Assembly (NCBI RefSeq): GCF_000332475.2
Contig: NZ_AOGX02000022.1
Coordinates: forward strand, 1 to 64,000
DNA from: Leptospira yanagawae serovar Saopaulo str. Sao Paulo = ATCC 700523
GTDB lineage: Bacteria > Spirochaetota > Leptospiria > Leptospirales > Leptospiraceae
Direction: 5' to 3'
Length of the DNA stretch: 64,000 bases
Part shown: positions 25,168 through 33,295 of the stretch, in pieces
Layout of the letters: each line of letters opens with the position of its first letter
How positions within the stretch are numbered: the stretch's first letter is position 1
Notes under the pieces: generated by a model
Database searches by the model: none
What the model was told of the DNA's origin: nothing
The model's input: only the letters and a program-made list of their open reading frames with translations
Translations under genes and position numbers: made by a program

Positions 25168-26757
25168 ATGAATACGAAGGTTCTTTTTCTAATTGGACTT
25201 ATTTTTACATTCTTTTCTTTAGAGGCAATCGACCAAGATACAAGAACCAAAGCAGATAAACTATTGGAAAGAAAAGATTATTTGTCTGCTTATCGACTTT
25301 CCGATTCAATCCTAGCAGCCGATCCCAATGAAGCTTTTGGTTGGCGATTGCGGTTAAATGTATCTGCAGCACTTTCAAAACAAAAAGGAAAATGGCCAAA
25401 TGAATGTTACCAAAGTGCCAAAAAACTTGGATCACTTGTTCCTGAAGAAGAGGTTACGAGTTTGGTCACAGCGATTTGGTGTTTGAATGATGACAGCCGT
25501 TACCAAGAGATTGTTTCCCTTGTTCCGAATGTGATCCCACAATCTAGAATCAAAATTGGAGATGGCAATTATGGGCTCCTTATCAATGTAATTACAATCG
25601 CCTATATGAAGTTAAATGATCAAAGGTCGGCCCGAAATATATTGTATGCTGGTTTATCTGATTTATCAGGTACACCCTCCGCGCTCCATACAAGTTATAA
25701 TGTAGGGGAACTCTTCTTTGATCCAGAAATGACAATGGATGAGAGAGAAAAATGGCATGAACTATTTAAAAACAATTTATTCAAAGAACAAATCACAAAT
25801 CCACTTATCCCTTCCATTGCTTGGAATACTTCGATTTTAACAGACGAGTATACAAAAAAAGGGAAATACAATTTTGCTTATGAAACAATATCACTTTTGT
25901 ATCCCGAGATGGACTTACATGTTTCCAAGTATTGGAATTTTTTGCGAGACCAATTATGGATCAAATACAAGGCCTTACAATTTAAAACAAAGAAAACGAA
26001 AGAAATTCCTCGAAAGAAACTAAAACTGGTGATCCTAATAGTTCCTAAAACAAGATTAAAAGCACCGCTACCTGCCCCATTAACACAATACAATTTAGAT
26101 TTGGACTTGGAAGAAAAATCAATTTCAGACTTGGTTTTAAGTACCGAATACTTTCGTGATTCCTTTGCCGAGATCACAGAAGGGATTTATTGGGATTATG
26201 AAATCATTCGAACAGACTCGGAAATTCGAGATACGAATTTGATCAAAGATACGTTTCGTTATGTGATGCAACCTTCCATCACATCGATCCAACCACCACT
26301 TGCCGGAGATGTACTCACAAAAATCAAGGCGGCCGATGGAGTTCTTTTGATTTGGCCTGGAACCAAACAGCCGAATGGAGTGTTAATCACAAATGGAGGA
26401 GGAACTGAATGGAATTTTGGAACGGAGAATGATCCTGAAGTTCGCCTAACCATTATCTCTGATTCCAATAAAAAAATTGCCGATGGAAATCACGCAAACC
26501 ATCCCATTTTCCTTTACCATGAATTGTTTCATGTTTTAGAATGGGCCTACCACAAATCCAAATTTCCTAAAAAAGACCATCCGTATATGCGAAGAAAGGA
26601 TTGGCCGATTGACTATGTGGGAAATACAGAATGGGATTTTTATTCGGAAACCTTTCGAAAACGCCTACTTGTCGAAGATAAAATGGACAGAGTTTATTGG
26701 CTGGGTAGAAAAGAAGGATTTTATGGAATTAAAATCAAAGAAGAAAATAAGAAGTGA
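25168..26757 (+). CDS. Secreted TPR-like protein with C-terminal HExxH metallopeptidase motif
   Basis: 529 residues from the ATG at 25168. GGGAGG ten bases upstream supports it over the TTG at 25150. A signal peptide ends near FFSLEA. Residues 20-270 are helical and TPR-like (ADKLLERKDYLSAYRLSDSILAADP). The C-terminal half has a distinct domain with LYHELFHVLEWAYHKSKF, in which HELFH is a zinc-binding HExxH, followed by candidate third ligands in EWDFYSETF. I do not recognise the family. A secreted zinc peptidase with a substrate- or partner-binding helical domain is the best inference. Confidence 0.7.
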   Translation: MNTKVLFLIGLIFTFFSLEAIDQDTRTKADKLLERKDYLSAYRLSDSILAADPNEAFGWRLRLNVSAALSKQKGKWPNECYQSAKKLGSLVPEEEVTSLVTAIWCLNDDSRYQEIVSLVPNVIPQSRIKIGDGNYGLLINVITIAYMKLNDQRSARNILYAGLSDLSGTPSALHTSYNVGELFFDPEMTMDEREKWHELFKNNLFKEQITNPLIPSIAWNTSILTDEYTKKGKYNFAYETISLLYPEMDLHVSKYWNFLRDQLWIKYKALQFKTKKTKEIPRKKLKLVILIVPKTRLKAPLPAPLTQYNLDLDLEEKSISDLVLSTEYFRDSFAEITEGIYWDYEIIRTDSEIRDTNLIKDTFRYVMQPSITSIQPPLAGDVLTKIKAADGVLLIWPGTKQPNGVLITNGGGTEWNFGTENDPEVRLTIISDSNKKIADGNHANHPIFLYHELFHVLEWAYHKSKFPKKDHPYMRRKDWPIDYVGNTEWDFYSETFRKRLLVEDKMDRVYWLGRKEGFYGIKIKEENKK

Positions 26758-26893
26758 GAGTTTTTTTACTTTGAAGGAGCGTTTGGATTCTCATCCGAAA
26801 AGACAAACCAAAGTCCGGACTTAAGGTTTTGTTTGATTTGGATATAAAAGTTTTACTTTACATTTTGGATTGATTCCTATAAATTTTTCCAGG

Positions 26894-28708
26894 ATGTCTC
26901 TCTTTCGCCTTACGTTTGTTTTTTTCCAAATTCTCCTTTTTTTTCCAATATTTGCCAACCCAACTCCATCTCGATTTTCAACCATTTTGAAAAATGAAGT
27001 GGGAGAATACCCTCTTGGTTTCCATATGGAAATTTTAGAGCTCCCTCCATCCAAAATTTTAAGTTTTCAGGAAGTCCAAAAATCAACCGAATTTAATGAA
27101 AGCCGAACCATTTCACCAAACTTTGGTTTCACTAAGAACGTATATTGGGTGCGTTTTGAACTCAAAAACAATTCAAATCAAAGGGATTGGTTCATCCATG
27201 TATCCTATCCATTACTCGATAAAATTGATTTTTATGAATCAAAAGATAAGGATTGGAATCATGTCGTCACAGGGGATTCGTATTTGTTTCGTGAAAGACC
27301 TTTAGAGGAAAAAAGTTTTATCTTTCCAATCAAACTTTTACCAAAAAAGAATAATACATATTATTTTCGTTTCGAAAGCGAAGGTACAGTTCAGTTCCCA
27401 ATTACAGTGTACTCTCATGAAAGGTTTCTCAAATTAAAAGAAAAAGAGAATCTCTCTTTGGGAATTTATTATGGCATATTATTTGTATTAGTTATTTATA
27501 ATTTAATCCTTTTGTTTATGTTAAAGGATTTTGGGTATTTGTACTATTTGTTGTACATTAGCTTTTATGGTTTATCACAATCGGTATTGAATGGGTTGGC
27601 ATTTCAAATTTTCTGGCCAAATTCTCCTCATTGGGCCAATATCAGTTTGCCTTTTGTAGGTGGGTTTTCTCTTTTCTGGGGTTTACAATTCACTCGGAGT
27701 TTTTTGAACACAAAAAAGAATACTCCCAGTTGGGACAAAATCATTTTGGTTCTTATGGGGCTCATGTTGTTACTCATGTTATCCTCCTTTGTTTTTTCCT
27801 ATTACATTAACATATATTTGTTGGCATCTCTGGTGATGTTGTTTGCCATCGTAGTTTTTTTGGTGGCTGTAGTTTGTTGGGATAAAGGATACAAACCCGC
27901 AAGGTACTTTCTCATTGCTTGGGTTGCGTTATTGTTTGGAGTGGGGATTTACTCTTTAAAAGGATTTGGTATTTTGCCTGCCAATATCGTAACCGAATAT
28001 GGATTACAAGCAGGTTCAGCAATTGAGATGTGTTTACTTTCATTGGGACTTGCCTACAAAATTAAATTGGTGAATTCTGATAAAAATAAAGCGGAAAGGA
28101 GAATGGTCGCTTACAAAGCAAAACTGCAAGATGCCAAATTGGTTTCGAGCCGACTTGAAGTAGAATTATTAAAAAATAATATCCATCCTCATTTTCTATT
28201 AAATTCGATCAATTCAACCATCATTTGGTTGGATGAAGATCCTGAAACAGCCAAATTATTGTTAACCTCTTTATCTGACGAACTTAGAGCAATTTTAAAA
28301 CTTTCAAACAAAAAAACTATTCCGATAAAGGAAGAAGTGGAAATTTGTAAACGATACTTGGAGATCATGAGTTTACGAAAAGAATCTAAATTTGAATTTT
28401 TAACGGAAGGAATCGGTTTAAAGGATGTGATCCCACCGATTGTATTATTAACCCTAGTGGAAAATGGTGTGACCCATGGTTACCAAGGAAAAAATGCCGG
28501 TAGTTTTGTACTAAAGAAGAAAAAGGAAAAAAATAAAACAAAGTACATTTTATTTAATGATGGTTTGCCAACCACCAAATCAGATTCACTAGGCACAGGG
28601 ATCAAATACATCAAGTCTAGATTACAGGAAGCGTTTCCAAACAAGTGGGAGTTTACTTCCCGTTTTGTCATGGGAGGGTGGGAAAACACGATCATCGTTT
28701 TTGAGTGA
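26894..28708 (+). CDS. 7TMR-DISM LytS-type sensor histidine kinase
   Basis: About 604 residues from the ATG at 26894 (a TTG at 26870 is also possible). Signal peptide, then a 7TMR-DISM extracellular beta domain (about 25-170, with VYWVRFELKNNSNQRDWFIHVSYPLLD), seven membrane helices (about 195-385), a short coiled coil, and a LytS/YehU-type kinase: NNIHPHFLLNSINS with the phospho-His, an N-box in LLTLVENGVTHGYQ and the Gly box in GTGIKYIKSRL. It should sense an extracytoplasmic ligand and pass phosphate to a LytTR regulator, which lies 1 kb downstream at 29735. Confidence 0.9.
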   Translation: MSLFRLTFVFFQILLFFPIFANPTPSRFSTILKNEVGEYPLGFHMEILELPPSKILSFQEVQKSTEFNESRTISPNFGFTKNVYWVRFELKNNSNQRDWFIHVSYPLLDKIDFYESKDKDWNHVVTGDSYLFRERPLEEKSFIFPIKLLPKKNNTYYFRFESEGTVQFPITVYSHERFLKLKEKENLSLGIYYGILFVLVIYNLILLFMLKDFGYLYYLLYISFYGLSQSVLNGLAFQIFWPNSPHWANISLPFVGGFSLFWGLQFTRSFLNTKKNTPSWDKIILVLMGLMLLLMLSSFVFSYYINIYLLASLVMLFAIVVFLVAVVCWDKGYKPARYFLIAWVALLFGVGIYSLKGFGILPANIVTEYGLQAGSAIEMCLLSLGLAYKIKLVNSDKNKAERRMVAYKAKLQDAKLVSSRLEVELLKNNIHPHFLLNSINSTIIWLDEDPETAKLLLTSLSDELRAILKLSNKKTIPIKEEVEICKRYLEIMSLRKESKFEFLTEGIGLKDVIPPIVLLTLVENGVTHGYQGKNAGSFVLKKKKEKNKTKYILFNDGLPTTKSDSLGTGIKYIKSRLQEAFPNKWEFTSRFVMGGWENTIIVFE

Positions 28709-28731
28709 GGTGCCATTCGCGAAGCAGTAGT

Positions 28732-28751
28732 GCCGTTCGCACTTTTTTTTA
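28732..28751 (+). terminator. Possible terminator after kinase gene
   Basis: Short G/C-rich inverted repeats (GCGAA with TTCGC, and GTGC with GCAC in GTGCCGTTCGCAC) end in a run of eight T. The stem is short, so partial read-through into the outer-membrane gene is likely. Confidence 0.5.
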
Positions 28752-28770
28752 AGCGAATGTAAATAGATTC

Positions 28771-28794
28771 GTTATCCTCTACTTTGAGGATAAC
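28771..28794 (+). promoter_or_regulatory. Hairpin covering the ribosome binding site of the next gene
   Basis: GTTATCCTC at 28771-28779 is perfectly complementary to GAGGATAAC at 28786-28794, with a six-base loop. The 3' arm contains the Shine-Dalgarno GAGG, and the ATG follows at 28798, so the folded mRNA would hide the ribosome site. Confidence 0.6.
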
Positions 28795-28797
28795 AAG

Positions 28798-29724
28798 ATG
28801 AATACAAATTCAAAATGGCACTTATCGATTTTGGTTTTGGTTTCTGTTTACCAATTGAATGCGCAAGCCAATGTTAAAAAAGACGAAAAACCAACTCCTG
28901 TGCAAACGCAAAACGGGACAAACCCAACTCCAGAAGAGATTCAAAAGAATAATGCGGAATTGGAAAAATATTATGCAAAACTTAAATACCCACCAGGTTT
29001 TTATGAAGGTGCGTTCTTAATCAGTTTTATGGGTGGAGGAACATTGGCACCCAGTGGTACATTTATCAGTCACGAAAAAAATTATGACAATGTATTACAA
29101 TACAAGGTAGTCAATAAAGAGGTTAGCCAAGATTATTATAACCAAGGTAATATTCGTAATGAACAATCAGGTTTGTATTTCAAACCTACGTATACACCGG
29201 GAGTTGCATCACAATTTGATTTTGAATATGGTTGGAAAGAAAAAATCGGATTAGGTTTCACAGTTATGCAAAATTCTATGAATGCGAAAAGACAGGATGT
29301 CATCCCAGGAATATCGTATTACAAAGAGTATGTGGATCCATTCCCTCGCGAAAGAACCATTTACCGTGGTAATTCGATGAGTTTTTTGGCAACCTACCAC
29401 CCGATCCCTAGAAATTTTTTTGATCCGTATCTTGCAGCGAGAGCAGGGGTGGTTTCTTTTACAGGGGAAGCACACTCAGGGATCACACATGACCGATTTG
29501 TTTATAGCAACCAAATCACGAGTGGTATCGGTGGGATTGTGGGAGTAGGGGCAGGACTCAATATATATTTAGGTCGCTATTTTGGTATCAAAGCAGAAGT
29601 TGATTATTACCGAGAGTTTTTAAAATCGGATCAGTTTTCGATGCGAACATTAAATTCATACCAAGCAATGATTGGCGTGTTTGTAAACTTATCCAATGTC
29701 CAATACAAACTAGAACAGTATTAA
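28798..29724 (+). CDS. Putative outer-membrane beta-barrel protein in LytS/LytTR locus
   Basis: 308 residues. Signal peptide ends near VYQLNAQA. A charged, proline-rich linker (residues 25-65) precedes a barrel-like domain with ASQFDFEYGWKEKIGLGFTVM, SFLATYHPIP, FDPYLAARAGVVSF, GGIVGVGAGLNIYLGRYFGI and a final MIGVFVNLSNVQYKLEQY. This resembles eight-strand OmpW/OmpA-like barrels, with the exact family not recognised. It sits between the sensor kinase and the response regulator on the same strand and is plausibly their target or co-sensor. A ribosome-site hairpin may control its translation. Confidence 0.7.
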   Translation: MNTNSKWHLSILVLVSVYQLNAQANVKKDEKPTPVQTQNGTNPTPEEIQKNNAELEKYYAKLKYPPGFYEGAFLISFMGGGTLAPSGTFISHEKNYDNVLQYKVVNKEVSQDYYNQGNIRNEQSGLYFKPTYTPGVASQFDFEYGWKEKIGLGFTVMQNSMNAKRQDVIPGISYYKEYVDPFPRERTIYRGNSMSFLATYHPIPRNFFDPYLAARAGVVSFTGEAHSGITHDRFVYSNQITSGIGGIVGVGAGLNIYLGRYFGIKAEVDYYREFLKSDQFSMRTLNSYQAMIGVFVNLSNVQYKLEQY

Positions 29725-29734
29725 GGAAGTTCCA

Positions 29735-30424
29735 TTGAGGATTTTGATTGTAGAAGATGAAACTGTAGCTGCAAGAGGACTAACGAGGATTTTGCGAGAA
29801 ATTCTTGGGACAAAGATTTCATCTCTACACATCGAAAGGACATTACTGGGATCACAATGTTTCGTTAAAGAGAATCCTATCGATTTATTGTTCTTAGATC
29901 TCAATTTAGATGGCGACATTGGTTTTGATTTGTTAAAAGAAACTTCGGCTGAATCTTTTTTTACCATCATTACTTCAGGTAATGTTGACGAAGCAATTCG
30001 TGCCTTTGAATATGGAGTACTCGATTTTGTGCCAAAACCCATCTCAAAAGAACGAATTCAATTGGCTCTAGAAAAGTTTCAATCCAATGTACGCCAATCG
30101 AAAACCAAATACATTGGTATCAAACAAGAGAACCACTTACAGTTGGTTGCAACAAAAGACATCCTATACATCCAATCCTTTGATAAAAGGATTAAAGTGT
30201 TTAAAAAGAATGGAGAAAAGTTTATACATTCAAAAAGTTTGGATTCGATTTCAAAAATATTACCAAATCATTTTGTCAGAATCCATCGATCCTATATCGT
30301 GAATAAAAAACAAATCAAATCCATCCAAACAGGAAGTGGTGGATTTTACCAAGTAGAACTTTTGAATGGAGAGACTTTGAAGATGGGAAGAAATTATTAT
30401 AAAACACTAAAGGCGACTATCTAA
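29735..30424 (+). CDS. LytTR-family response regulator
   Basis: 229 residues from TTG, with AAGGAAG at good spacing. Receiver domain (1-115): acidic pocket VEDE at the start, phospho-Asp in LLFLDLNLDG, conserved Thr/Ser in FTIITSG, and Lys in FVPKPIS. The LytTR DNA-binding domain (about 125-229) has YIGIKQENHLQLVATKDILYI and NHFVRIHRSYIVNKKQIKSI. It starts ten bases after the outer-membrane gene and is the expected partner of the LytS-type kinase at 26894. LytTR proteins bind paired direct repeats in promoters. I did not find an obvious pair here. Confidence 0.93.
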   Translation: MRILIVEDETVAARGLTRILREILGTKISSLHIERTLLGSQCFVKENPIDLLFLDLNLDGDIGFDLLKETSAESFFTIITSGNVDEAIRAFEYGVLDFVPKPISKERIQLALEKFQSNVRQSKTKYIGIKQENHLQLVATKDILYIQSFDKRIKVFKKNGEKFIHSKSLDSISKILPNHFVRIHRSYIVNKKQIKSIQTGSGGFYQVELLNGETLKMGRNYYKTLKATI

Positions 30425-30468
30425 TTTTTGATTCAGATAAGCCACCTAAATTGTGTTTGAGAATTGGG

Positions 30469-30897
30469 TTAGGATTGAGGTGTTTTTTTTAACTCTACAT
30501 ATGTTTTAAACTGATTTAAAATTGACTGCCACCCTTCGCGTTGCATTTCCAATGGATTTTCATTTTCTGCATCAAAACAAACAACTACTTCTGTGGACTG
30601 ATTTGTTTCTTTCAGATCAACTTTAACGTTACGGTTGTCTCCTAAGATGTAAACAAGACGTGTCGGTTCTTTGACCTCTTCGATCACTGCTTCAAAATCA
30701 AATCCAAAACTTCCATCTTTTGCTTCCATTCGTGCTTTGTAGGCACCTCCTTTTTTTAGGTCTATAGATGCTGAAGGACAATGCCAAGATGGATCGGCAA
30801 AATTCCAATGGATGATGTGTTCTGGAGATGTATACAATTTCCATACGGTTTGGATGTCTGCAGGGATATTTGTTTGGATTGTGATTTCGTTAGGCAT
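30469..30897 (-). CDS. AHSA1/SRPBCC family protein
   Basis: 142 residues from the ATG at 30897 (frame open to 30933). A START/SRPBCC fold of the AHSA1 type: ITIQTNIPADIQTVWKLYTSPEHIIHWNFA, then GGAYKARMEAKDGSFGFDFEAVIEEV, and REGWQSILNQFKTYVE at the end. These small cytoplasmic proteins bind hydrophobic ligands or act as stress-linked regulators, and the ligand cannot be predicted. Single gene, convergent with the LytTR regulator. Confidence 0.88.
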   Translation of the reverse strand: MPNEITIQTNIPADIQTVWKLYTSPEHIIHWNFADPSWHCPSASIDLKKGGAYKARMEAKDGSFGFDFEAVIEEVKEPTRLVYILGDNRNVKVDLKETNQSTEVVVCFDAENENPLEMQREGWQSILNQFKTYVELKKTPQS

Positions 30898-31121
30898 AGG
30901 AAATGTTTTTGACTTTAACAAACCTTTCGTCAATGAAAATTCGATTCCAATGTATGGATTTTGATCAAGGCAGATTCAATTTTTTTGGAACATTTTGTAC
31001 ATGTTATCATAAATATAATCCAATCATATTGTGAACTGGCTCATTCTCTGGAAGTTTTTACTTTTTTGAAACCAAATCACTAATCTTTTACCCCACCTAA
31101 ATCATGAAGGTGGTATCTCCG

Positions 31122-32000
31122 ATGGTTACAAAAATATTGTTTTCTCCAATTTACTTACGAATTAAGATTTTTTTACTCTGTGGTTGTTTGCTTTTCTGTT
31201 CTTCTAAAGAATCCGCTCCTAAGTCTCATGTTTTTGCCAACTTGCTTGCGTTTGTTGAAAATGCAATTGAGAGACCTCATGAGAATGAGGAAGGAGGACA
31301 AAATTCCAAAAATTATTTTGTCATCGATTCAGTTTCACCTCGTGTCCTTTTGGAAAATACAGATTTTGTTTTGAAAGGAAAATTTCCAAGTTCAATGAAC
31401 GAAGAGGATTTATTAGGAGATGGTGCTTCAAAATATGTTTTAATAACAGAACAAACTGATTCTAAAATTCGCCTGCATGTTTCGTTTTGCCCAACCGTAG
31501 AATTAATCTTTATTAGAACAAATGAACCAGGTGTTGAAAATAAATTACCAGTCCCTTGCTTAGGATCCTTTCGTTATTCCTTTCGAAACTTAATTTTAAA
31601 TTTAGGAGAAACAATCGAACCCATTCCACCGACAGATTCGATCAACTTACAGAGATTACGTTCTATGGGAGAAATTACATTTGGAGTGGAACCAGCCCTA
31701 CCGATTGGACTTCATTTGGATCAAAATACAGGGGAAATTTTGGGAAATCCAATGGAAACAACAGGTGATCTTTTCCAAACTTTTTCCGTTGCTGCCCGCT
31801 TAAAAGAAGACCCGTTTGTGAAAATCACTACTCAAATTTCAGTTTTGGTTGTGACAGAACAAGAACGAGATAATCGGATCTGTCGACCGGTATCTTCCAC
31901 GTCTACATGTCGTTTTCCTTCGCCTTATTCCTGTACCAAAGCTGGTATCTGTTTCCAAGGCAAATTTTCCTGCCTAATGGACATTCGGTGTGGGCTCTAA
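31122..32000 (+). CDS. Lipoprotein with putative Ig-like (He_PIG) domain
   Basis: About 292 residues from the ATG at 31122, eight bases after GGTGG (an ATG at 31104 is in frame). Signal peptide ends FLLCGCLLFC. The C-terminal half has PALPIGLHLDQNTGEILGNPMETTG, a typical putative-Ig (He_PIG) signature in extracellular proteins, and ends in a short Cys-rich tail (six Cys). It heads a series of plus-strand genes up to 34976. Probably surface-exposed. Ligand unknown. Confidence 0.75.
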   Translation: MVTKILFSPIYLRIKIFLLCGCLLFCSSKESAPKSHVFANLLAFVENAIERPHENEEGGQNSKNYFVIDSVSPRVLLENTDFVLKGKFPSSMNEEDLLGDGASKYVLITEQTDSKIRLHVSFCPTVELIFIRTNEPGVENKLPVPCLGSFRYSFRNLILNLGETIEPIPPTDSINLQRLRSMGEITFGVEPALPIGLHLDQNTGEILGNPMETTGDLFQTFSVAARLKEDPFVKITTQISVLVVTEQERDNRICRPVSSTSTCRFPSPYSCTKAGICFQGKFSCLMDIRCGL

Positions 32001-32011
32001 ATGATCCTTCT

Positions 32012-32050
32012 GGTAACAAAAAAGGAGAACCAATCTCTCTTTTTGTTACC
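32012..32050 (+). terminator. Hairpin terminator after Ig-like lipoprotein gene
   Basis: GGTAACAAAAA at 32012-32022 and TTTTTGTTACC at 32040-32050 pair perfectly over 11 bases. The T-rich 3' arm and the following TGTAACGTTTT may give a moderate terminator before the next lipoprotein gene. Confidence 0.5.
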
Positions 32051-32078
32051 TGTAACGTTTTAAGTGAGTAGGTACCAA

Positions 32079-32609
32079 ATGCGTAAAATTTCATTCATCT
32101 TCCTTTCGTTCATCCTCTGTTTGCAATGCAACCAAAAAGAAGAGGAGGGCCTCATTCCAGGCCAAAAGATCACAGGGAATGCCCTTTCCGATGCAATTCT
32201 CTTTCTGGCATTATCCAATTCACCCTGCCATTTCATCACCAATGAAAATGCAAGCCAGGTGATAAGCCTTGGGGATGGCAGTTTCTCTGTTTGCAGTTCA
32301 CAACAAGTGAACGGGTCATTACAAGTGAAGGTTACTGGAAACTATGAAGTCACAGCAAACCTAGGAAGACAAACCTTAACCTCTTCGAATTGTTCCTCTA
32401 CTCGATTCGATGTTCACGTTGCATTGAAAGAAGATACAGTAGAGCGGTTTTCAACCAAAAATGGATTGAACGAAACCATTTCCCTTTCGGAAGGGAAAAC
32501 CTATTCTTTGGAACCCAGTGGAATGGTGGATCCAAGTTTGTACCAATGCCAAGGTCGAGCGGTTTCGTCTTCTGTCTCAGCATATCGAGTTAATTTTCGG
32601 AAACTATAA
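32079..32609 (+). CDS. Hypothetical lipoprotein
   Basis: 176 residues from the ATG at 32079, six bases after TAGG. Signal peptide ends in FILCLQC. The mature protein carries five more Cys (PCHF, VCSS, NCSS, QCQG) and beta-rich, Ser/Thr-rich text such as LQVKVTGNYEVTANLGRQTL. No family recognised. It lies 78 bases after the Ig-like lipoprotein and is on the same strand as the next lipoprotein. Confidence 0.7.
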   Translation: MRKISFIFLSFILCLQCNQKEEEGLIPGQKITGNALSDAILFLALSNSPCHFITNENASQVISLGDGSFSVCSSQQVNGSLQVKVTGNYEVTANLGRQTLTSSNCSSTRFDVHVALKEDTVERFSTKNGLNETISLSEGKTYSLEPSGMVDPSLYQCQGRAVSSSVSAYRVNFRKL

Positions 32610-32662
32610 AAGATTCATAGGTGGTACCTTCCAATGATATGTTGGGATTGATTTTTTTTACA

Positions 32663-32703
32663 GCGAATAGGTAGTTTCCGCAATTGCGGATACCTACCAT
32701 CGC
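32663..32703. repeat. Long imperfect hairpin in the leader of the next lipoprotein gene
   Basis: Nested inverted repeats: GCGA/TCGC (32663-32666, 32700-32703), GGTAG/CTACC (32670-32674, 32694-32698) and a 12-base perfect palindrome CCGCAATTGCGG (32678-32689) in the centre. No T-tract follows, so it is more likely a regulatory or mRNA-stability element than a terminator. Confidence 0.5.
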
Positions 32704-32758
32704 GTTTCCCCCGTTAGGAGGTTATGATTTCCTAAAGATAGGTGGGGTTAACATTCAT

Positions 32759-33250
32759 ATGGTCCGAATCATCATATTGATTAGTTTCCTTTGTCTCCAT
32801 TGTGTGAGCAGACAAAAGGTTAGAGAATCATACATTTTAGAAGAAGCAGCGGATCCAATCAAAGTTTCCGATGCAAATTTTACAAAGAAGTATGGTTATA
32901 ACTCGCAATGTTTGGTTCTAATGGAAGGGCCAGTCCCTAGCCGAATGGAGCCATGTGCCATAGGTGACATTCGTTCGGCAAGCATGATGTATAAGGAAAC
33001 AGAGGTTACAGTTGTTGGGGATACCGCCCAATTTGAATGGCAAATGACTGGTGTTGTTTATTCTCCCTTTGTAAATGAAACGTACTACCAAAATGAGATT
33101 TTATACCGAGGTTCTTTTTTTAGAAGGTTTAGTTTTCGAGATGGGCATTATCCAACTAGGCGTAATCATCCAACATATTTAGGAGGACCTTACCTTGTTT
33201 CTCCATACTACCGAAGCTATTATGGAGGTTATTACCGTCACGGTAGATAG
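32759..33250 (+). CDS. Hypothetical lipoprotein with Tyr/Gly-rich tail
   Basis: 163 residues from the ATG at 32759 (frame open from 32684, but this start gives the signal peptide LISFLCLHC). The mature protein has two Cys (QCLVLMEG, PCAIGD) and ends in a Tyr/Gly/Arg-rich tail (SPYYRSYYGGYYRHGR). The arrangement of a short beta domain is vaguely like Slp-type lipoproteins, but I would not assign it. A structured leader precedes it. Confidence 0.68.
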   Translation: MVRIIILISFLCLHCVSRQKVRESYILEEAADPIKVSDANFTKKYGYNSQCLVLMEGPVPSRMEPCAIGDIRSASMMYKETEVTVVGDTAQFEWQMTGVVYSPFVNETYYQNEILYRGSFFRRFSFRDGHYPTRRNHPTYLGGPYLVSPYYRSYYGGYYRHGR

Positions 33251-33295
33251 TGATTTCCGGTTGACGGTCTAGGGAAGTAATCTAATCTCAATGGG

